Assembly: GCF_012273895.1 (NCBI RefSeq) | Contig: NC_052127.1 | Location: forward strand, 1,116,001-1,180,000 | DNA: 64,000 nucleotides | Direction of reading: 5' to 3' | DNA from: Zerene cesonia | Lineage: Eukaryota; Arthropoda; Insecta; Lepidoptera; Pieridae | In this document: positions 58,299 through 64,000 of the stretch, one piece after another | Layout of the letters: every line of letters starts with the position of its first letter | How positions within the stretch are numbered: the stretch's first letter is position 1 | Translations under genes and position numbers: made by a program | Notes under the pieces: model-generated | What the model saw: only the letters and a program-made list of their open reading frames with translations | Told to the model about the DNA's origin: nothing | The model's database searches: none

Positions 58299-61200
58299 CC
58301 CTTGTTCTATGAGTGTTACGAGTTCTATAGACGGTAGTGTTGTAGGGTTGGCACATCGTGGTTTTTGAGGGTACTTATAGATTTTTATTTATTTGAAAAA
58401 TTATATGAGAAATAATTTAATTTTTTAATAATGAGAGTAGTTCTGGGTTTAAAAATTTTATAATTATACGAGAAAAAATTCCGTTGAGCGGTTTTTTTAG
58501 ATTTATTACAAATTGAGAGTATTAAAGGAAAATATATCTCACGTAAATAAATGCAAATTTTACGTTCGTCAAAGTGTTGAGAATCATTCTGTAGCCCCAA
58601 ATTAATTTCTTTTTCTCTAAAGAGTCATATAAATAATTGCTTGTCCAGTAATTGGACGTAAAAGAGATAGAAGATGTGATCAGTAAATATTGCCTTAATT
58701 GAAACATATTTTGTCTTATTCACTTTTTGTCTATTTGAGTTATCTCGTAAAAAAATTCATTTAGAAATGAAAAACTTTTTTTTTTGAGTCTCCCCGTGAC
58801 CACGCTCGCTGTTGTGTTCGAAACGTCGGGTTAATAATATAATGAATAAATCGCGTTAAAATCCGTTAAAAAGTTTTTAATTTCTAAATGTATAATACTC
58901 GCGTAAAATCAAACGCAAGAAAGTACTATATTCCATTTATTTCATTTTTCATTTCCGTTATTCACAAAATGTAGATAATAAGATTTATCATATTTAATTT
59001 CTATTGCAGATTATATAAATATCTTTTCCATAACTATTCTATATAAGTAGAGGTTTTAACCGCGATGTGCCAATAGTTTCTCCATCACTTATAAGAGTAA
59101 TAAAAATTGTTACATATGATAAGTACTACACTACTTTTAGGATTATGAAATCTGTGCTGATTGTAAAAAAAAAATATTATGTTTTTTTTCTTAAATTCGT
59201 TATCGGTAGACGTAGAGAATCAAAATTGACTTTAAAATCGTTTGTTTGACAGAACACCTTTACATACTAATCAATTATTTAGAAAATTAATTTTAATGAA
59301 AACATTGGTTATTTTAAGATGTTGTCATCATGTCATCTATAAATACTTCTTTATGGAAAATAGTTTTAACTAACTTATACTTAACTTATATTTACAAAAG
59401 AAAATGTTGATCTTGATTATTGATAATTAAGACGAATTTGAGATACATCAGAAACGGTCTAGGCGTTTATGAGTTATGGTGGAATGAAGAAACTCTAGAA
59501 TGGACCCTAATGTATGTTATACGTGAACTGTCTGAATTTAACATAATTAAAAAGAAGCAAATGGCATATAGAAAATTTTAAATAACCTCCTATTTACATT
59601 TGTAAAAATTAAAGTAATTGTTGATATCAAGTTACGGTAACTACTTAATGAATTAGTAAAATTTAAAAATGATTGTTTTTCAACAATTTATGGTATCATA
59701 AATTACGTCGTCGTAAATAATTCCTAATAAAATAAAAGTACTTTAATTAACAATTGATACATAAATAATTACACACACCCGTTAAAAGATATTAAAAAAA
59801 TCTAATAAACTACCTACTCAGACAAGGAATTACGTAAAATATTTAACACATAATATTATAAACTTTATTCGCCATCATTACCATAATAAACAATCGCCAA
59901 GCAATATTTTGTATTGAAATTATGTAAAAAAGCAGTTCTATGAGATTCACGGTTTTGAATCGGTTTTTTAGGGTGTATTTATATCCCCACTATATAGTTT
60001 CATGTACAGATAACTAAATACACTTATGAAATATAGATTAAGAATCGTTAAAATAGATAGACTGAAAAAAATCAATTTTAAATCTTAATTTATTGTATTT
60101 AGAAATAGCTCGAAAATAATTGAAGAAATAACCTCGAAATATTCGGCTGTGTTCCTTAGGAATCGTCATTTCTTATATATACATGAGGTTGACTTCGGGA
60201 TAAATAGATAATAAATAATCATAAATATTCAGTGGACGTGTTGTTTCTATATTTTTTTAATCTCAACACTATTATAATTTGCTCAGTTCATGCGAGAAAG
60301 GCACAAGACAGAAACTTTGACATTTAAATTTAAAAAAGAAGGTATTTTATTTAATTATGAAAAGAAACTTGAAGTAATATTTTATTTTATTTTATGGCAA
60401 CACTAAAAGTGTATCTGTGGTTGGGTTGACAGCTGCTGTTATGTTTTTTTTCTGTAAATACACGTATAAATAACAAAAAGTAAGGCTAAACTCTGTTTGT
60501 TTTGTATTATGAATAATTGGGTATTAATTGTATCCGAGAAATTTATAAGACCATAACACTCGAGAACGACTCGACCAATTCGGATAAAATAAACGTTTTT
60601 GTTAAGGCACAAGAAAGGTTCTTATGGAGAGAAAATATATACCACGGAAACCGGGACGGACCGCTAGTTCTTAATATAAAACAAACATGTATCGAGATTT
60701 ATCGACTGTATGTACAGCTGTTGATTTGTTAGCGCAAAATTTAAAGTTTTTTTATGAGTTTACACTAAGTAAATAAACAATTATAGGAAATATGTTTGAA
60801 TATAACATTCAAATTATGATTAAATATAAAGAACACCATTATGTAATATTATATGATAAACACACACAAAATGTACAGCATATACTAAATACATAACGTG
60901 TCTATGACCATTAAGAGTCCATGGTTTATATTATATGGAAAATATATGCATCTCTATCAAAAGCGAAAGTCTATAACCGACAATAAGTTTTTATCACGGA
61001 TGTATAATGTATATTTTCTATAAATTATAACTTTTGTAAGTGCGAAATGAATTAAATAAACTAAAAATATATTAGAATTATAGTAATCGAGATATTCCAA
61101 TTTTTGCATCATACTACCATTCTCTGTTATCTATGTTTATATATTGTATCTATCATATTATAGTGTAGATTAAAATATCCGATTTATTATTGTGTCGAGT

Positions 61201-62293
61201 ATTGCCAGTATCTTATCACATCCTTATTTTTAAATTACGTATGTTATTTTGACTAGTCCTTAATTAAGTGTCGAAATGTTTTATTTTATAAACTGATTTT
61301 GACGACTGGCAACAGTTTTGACTCATTCATGTTTTGTATAAAAGGGAAAATGAAAAAAAAAATGCTTTTGTATACTAGTATGGTTATTTATTCATAAGTA
61401 AAACTTCTTTAACTGAGCGTGGCGTTTCATTATCACAATTACTTAACCTATATTTACAATTAATTCTATACACACATTTTGATATTTTGTTGACATTTTA
61501 ACACGTTGGCCCTGATTTTGTAGTTAAAAAATAGTCTATTTAATTAGAAAAAATCAGAAATCAAAACTCAATGGCACCATAAAATGTTACAATAAAGTAT
61601 AACAACTGCAGAAATTTTTAAATTTTTGAACAATATTTTATCACAGTTAACATAATGCGGTTATGACAGTGATGTAGAGAAATCTATGTAATATGATTCA
61701 AATATTTTGATTGTCCATTCCTGTTTTATAATATATATATTTTTAATATTCACAAGCAAGACTCTTAAGAGGTGAAATTCTTGAAATTAATTTATGAGCG
61801 GCAAAAACAAAATTGCAGGAACAGGGAATATTGTTATAAAGAACTCTTCAAGATACGACCTAAAATAACCTTAGTTCACAGACGACTCGACTCAACCAGA
61901 GCCATTTGTTTTTATTTGTTCTCATAGACACATTGATATAATTGTAATATTACTTCATTTGGAATGGCTCGTACGCATCGTATACATAATACTTAAATAA
62001 AAATAAATTTATGAGATGGCACTTAAATCACATTTATGTAAAAAAAGTTATGGATTGCAATAATTTGCTTGTCGCGAGATTCTTAATTTGCGTTTGGTTT
62101 AGTAACACAAATATCTATGGATTTTAGCATATTTCTACAATTAAATGAAGTTTGGATAATTTTCACATATAGCAGAAATTTCAAAGCGATATAGGTATCA
62201 ATTATTATTTGTAGATGAATCCAAGTCTTCAAGGAAGTGGTACACATCGTTTCATTGTATACACTGTCCTCAACAGATAACAAAAGTCATCAA
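58299..62293. other. btz 3' UTR and intergenic spacer
   Basis: The candidate poly(A) signal for btz is AATAAA at 58546. The remainder is AT-rich with no convincing gene. A family C-like Helitron fragment sits at about 60520-60670 (GGTTCTTATGGAGAGAAAA, ending CTAGTTC), similar to 15300-15360. Repeat H is listed separately. Confidence 0.6.
58783..58885 (-). repeat. Interspersed repeat H, reverse copy
   Basis: GTGACCACGCTCGCTG, GTTCGAAACGTCGGGTTAAT and AATAAATCGCGTTAAAATCC mirror 17998-18105. Confidence 0.75.
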
Positions 62294-63415
62294 CTACACA
62301 TGATTAGTTTCCACAACATCATCTTGCTTTTTCTTTCGCTTCTTTCCTTCTAAATCTGCGTAAATATCCTCCAAGTCGCGCATTTTCGTTTCCGGGACGC
62401 AGAATATTAAGTAAAACACGTTGGATAGGCAGATAACACTAAATATCCAAAATGTGGAGTGGTATCCTATCCACGTGTTCAAAGGTGCGAATAGCTTTAT
62501 CAGAGCGAAATCGGTACCGAGTGATATTGCCATGATGAGAGTGGCTACTGTACCACGGAGCTGAAATGTAGAAAAAAAAAGGTATCCATATAGTATTTAA
62601 TGGTAAATCCCGCATAGTTGTTTGAAATTTAAGTTCTTAATGCACTCAGTCATTGAGAACTATTACTTTGTGGTGACTAGAAATAAAAAAAATCAGTAAA
62701 TAATATTTTTCAATCAGATTGCAGGAACACATTGCATCACTGCTCTTAATAAACATATTTTAACTAGAAAGTACTTTTGAGCAGTGTGTATTAAAAAATA
62801 TATATCTAATATTCGTTATTTAAAATATACATTTCGGTCTTGTTATTTTGAACATCAGGGATGGCTCAGTGATTAGGATTGACAAAATTCAAACTCGAGG
62901 GTTCGTGACGGAGCACATTACTCCATTATTCACATCACCGCAGCTTGAAACGGTGAAAAGATATCGTGAGGAAACCGGCATGTCGAAGAATCAAAAGTTC
63001 AACAACATATGCCCAAGTGCGAGGTTTTGATGTAGAGATAGTTGCGGATTATGGCCTGAATCCTTGTCTGTGTTCCTGTAATGGGAACTAATATGGACGA
63101 TTTATCATGGATACGTGTAAGAAATATGGCAGGCGATTAATATGATCCTTGTATGAAATATGGCTATACCGTTAGCTACGTAATATAAGAAACGACATTA
63201 ATATACGTATGTAGTAAACTACACACCTGAAAACTAAACATCTCGGTCATAATAACGAAGGGCAGCGGTTGCAAGCCGGACGCGTCCGCGAATATGCAAG
63301 TGCAGAGCGCGGCGACGGGCAGCCAGCCCGGCAGCCCCGCGCCGCGCAGGTAGAACCACGCGCCCAGCAGGCACATGCTGAAGCCGGCCACTACGCTCGT
63401 TATCGCTAGCAGCGG
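62294..63415 (-). CDS. MFS sugar transporter (trehalose/glucose type), 3' part only
   Basis: Two exons, 63415-63227 and 62560-62294 (TAG), join at phase 0 to give the last 151 residues. Seen: a hydrophobic run PLLAITSVVAGFSMCLLGAW (TM9 region), the conserved GLQPLPFVIMTEMFSFQLRG (TM10 with the E..F...RG signature), two more hydrophobic helices (TM11-12), PETK and a Lys-rich cytosolic tail. Known: this E..F...RG plus PETK order marks the SLC2/insect Tret1 group of facilitative sugar transporters at the plasma membrane, with 12 TM helices. The gene begins beyond 64000, so about two thirds is missing and the substrate cannot be judged. The tail lacks a dileucine motif that I can see. Confidence 0.9.
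62858..63108 (+). mobile_element. tRNA-derived SINE in transporter intron
   Basis: It is a degraded copy of the 46127 SINE: GGATGGCTCAGTGATTAGGA head, GTGAGGAAACCGGCATGTCG body. It lies in the last intron of the sugar transporter, in antisense. Confidence 0.8.
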
Positions 63416-63440
63416 CTGGAATCGACGTGCTTATATAACA

Positions 63441-63690
63441 CTAGCTTTTGCCCGGGCTTCGCACGCGTTATCTATCCTATTACCCAAGTCAGCTCATACC
63501 CTGTCTGTTTACCAAATTTAATCAAAATCCGTTAACTGAAAGTATGTTTTTTTTTCTTCAGCGTGACGACGTTTGTAAGCATAAGGGTATCCCTATTTTC
63601 ATTGGTCACGCCATTACGCGTGAACGGCTGGACCGATGTGACATAGGCTATATATGTACCACGGGTGAAACCATGATGAGCAGGTAGTAT
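63441..63690 (-). mobile_element. Helitron remnants at an acceptor
   Basis: CTAGCTTTTGCCCGGGCTTC then a family D body (CAAGTCAGCTCATACCCTGT), followed at about 63545-63690 by a + strand fragment ending ACCACGGGTGAAACCATGAT. The left edge is only 26 nt from the transporter exon at 63415, so the acceptor tract abuts it. Confidence 0.65.
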
Positions 63691-63985
63691 TAAATACAGA
63701 GTGGGATTCTGTGCTGCCATCGGAAGGGACAATATCTAATTTTAATACTGTAGATGTTGCTCAAAGAAAACATTGCATTTTTTTAATGAAAGAAAATTCC
63801 ATTTAAATATTTATGAAAATTCACTTGTTACTCCCGGGACCCAATTCCATAGACAACAATCTGATAAAATTTTAGTGTATTCAACCTAATAACTTATCCT
63901 AGTGGTTTTTTAAAACAAAGATTATTAGACACTAAGGTTTCTCCAAGTTGTTTATCTAAACAAGTATGTATATTATTATAGTATA

Positions 63986-64000
63986 CTAGATGCGCCCCGC
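63986..64000 (-). mobile_element. Helitron family A, cut by window end
   Basis: Only CTAGATGCGCCCCGC is visible, the family A 3' terminus. The rest continues past the right edge. Confidence 0.6.

Overview
This is a 64 kb stretch of an insect nuclear genome, almost certainly a moth or butterfly (Lepidoptera). It is AT-rich, with intron-split genes buried in short interspersed repeats. The commonest repeats are non-autonomous Helitrons of the lepidopteran Lep1 type, read from their TC start, an AATATTATAAA-like 5' end, and a 3' hairpin followed by CTAG|T. There are also tRNA-derived SINEs and poly(A)-tailed retroelement 3' ends. No CDS is given for this window, so all gene models below were built by joining reading frames at GT/AG sites with matching phase.

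Layout. (1) 1545-32778, + strand: an 8-exon gene for a secreted, protease-dead papain-like protein of the TINAG/Swim family (434 aa), with a 16.5 kb second intron full of repeats and two 1-kb assembly gaps (one in intron 2, one in intron 3). (2) 35497-37871, - strand: a 4-exon gene for a 100-aa coiled-coil-like protein, possibly Snapin/Pallidin-like. (3) 38905-58298, + strand: a 17-exon gene for Barentsz/CASC3 (MLN51), the exon-junction-complex core factor (687 aa), head-to-head with gene 2. (4) 62294-63415, - strand: the last two coding exons of an MFS sugar (trehalose-type) transporter whose 5' part lies beyond the right edge.

The four genes do not form a pathway. Swim-like proteins act outside the cell (the fly protein is reported to bind Wingless), Barentsz acts on spliced mRNA, and the transporter moves sugar across the membrane.

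The most interesting points are: a 138-bp tandem duplication of half of Swim exon 3 that keeps an open frame and a splice donor; Asp in place of the catalytic Cys of the Swim papain domain; a perfect 50-bp palindrome made by two Helitron 3' ends facing each other; a roughly 70-bp-arm foldback in a Barentsz intron; repeats whose edges lie only 12-21 nt after four splice donors; and clusters of TGACGTCA and TATCGATA motifs in Swim intron 2. I see no prokaryotic-type system, CRISPR array, autonomous transposase or viral gene.
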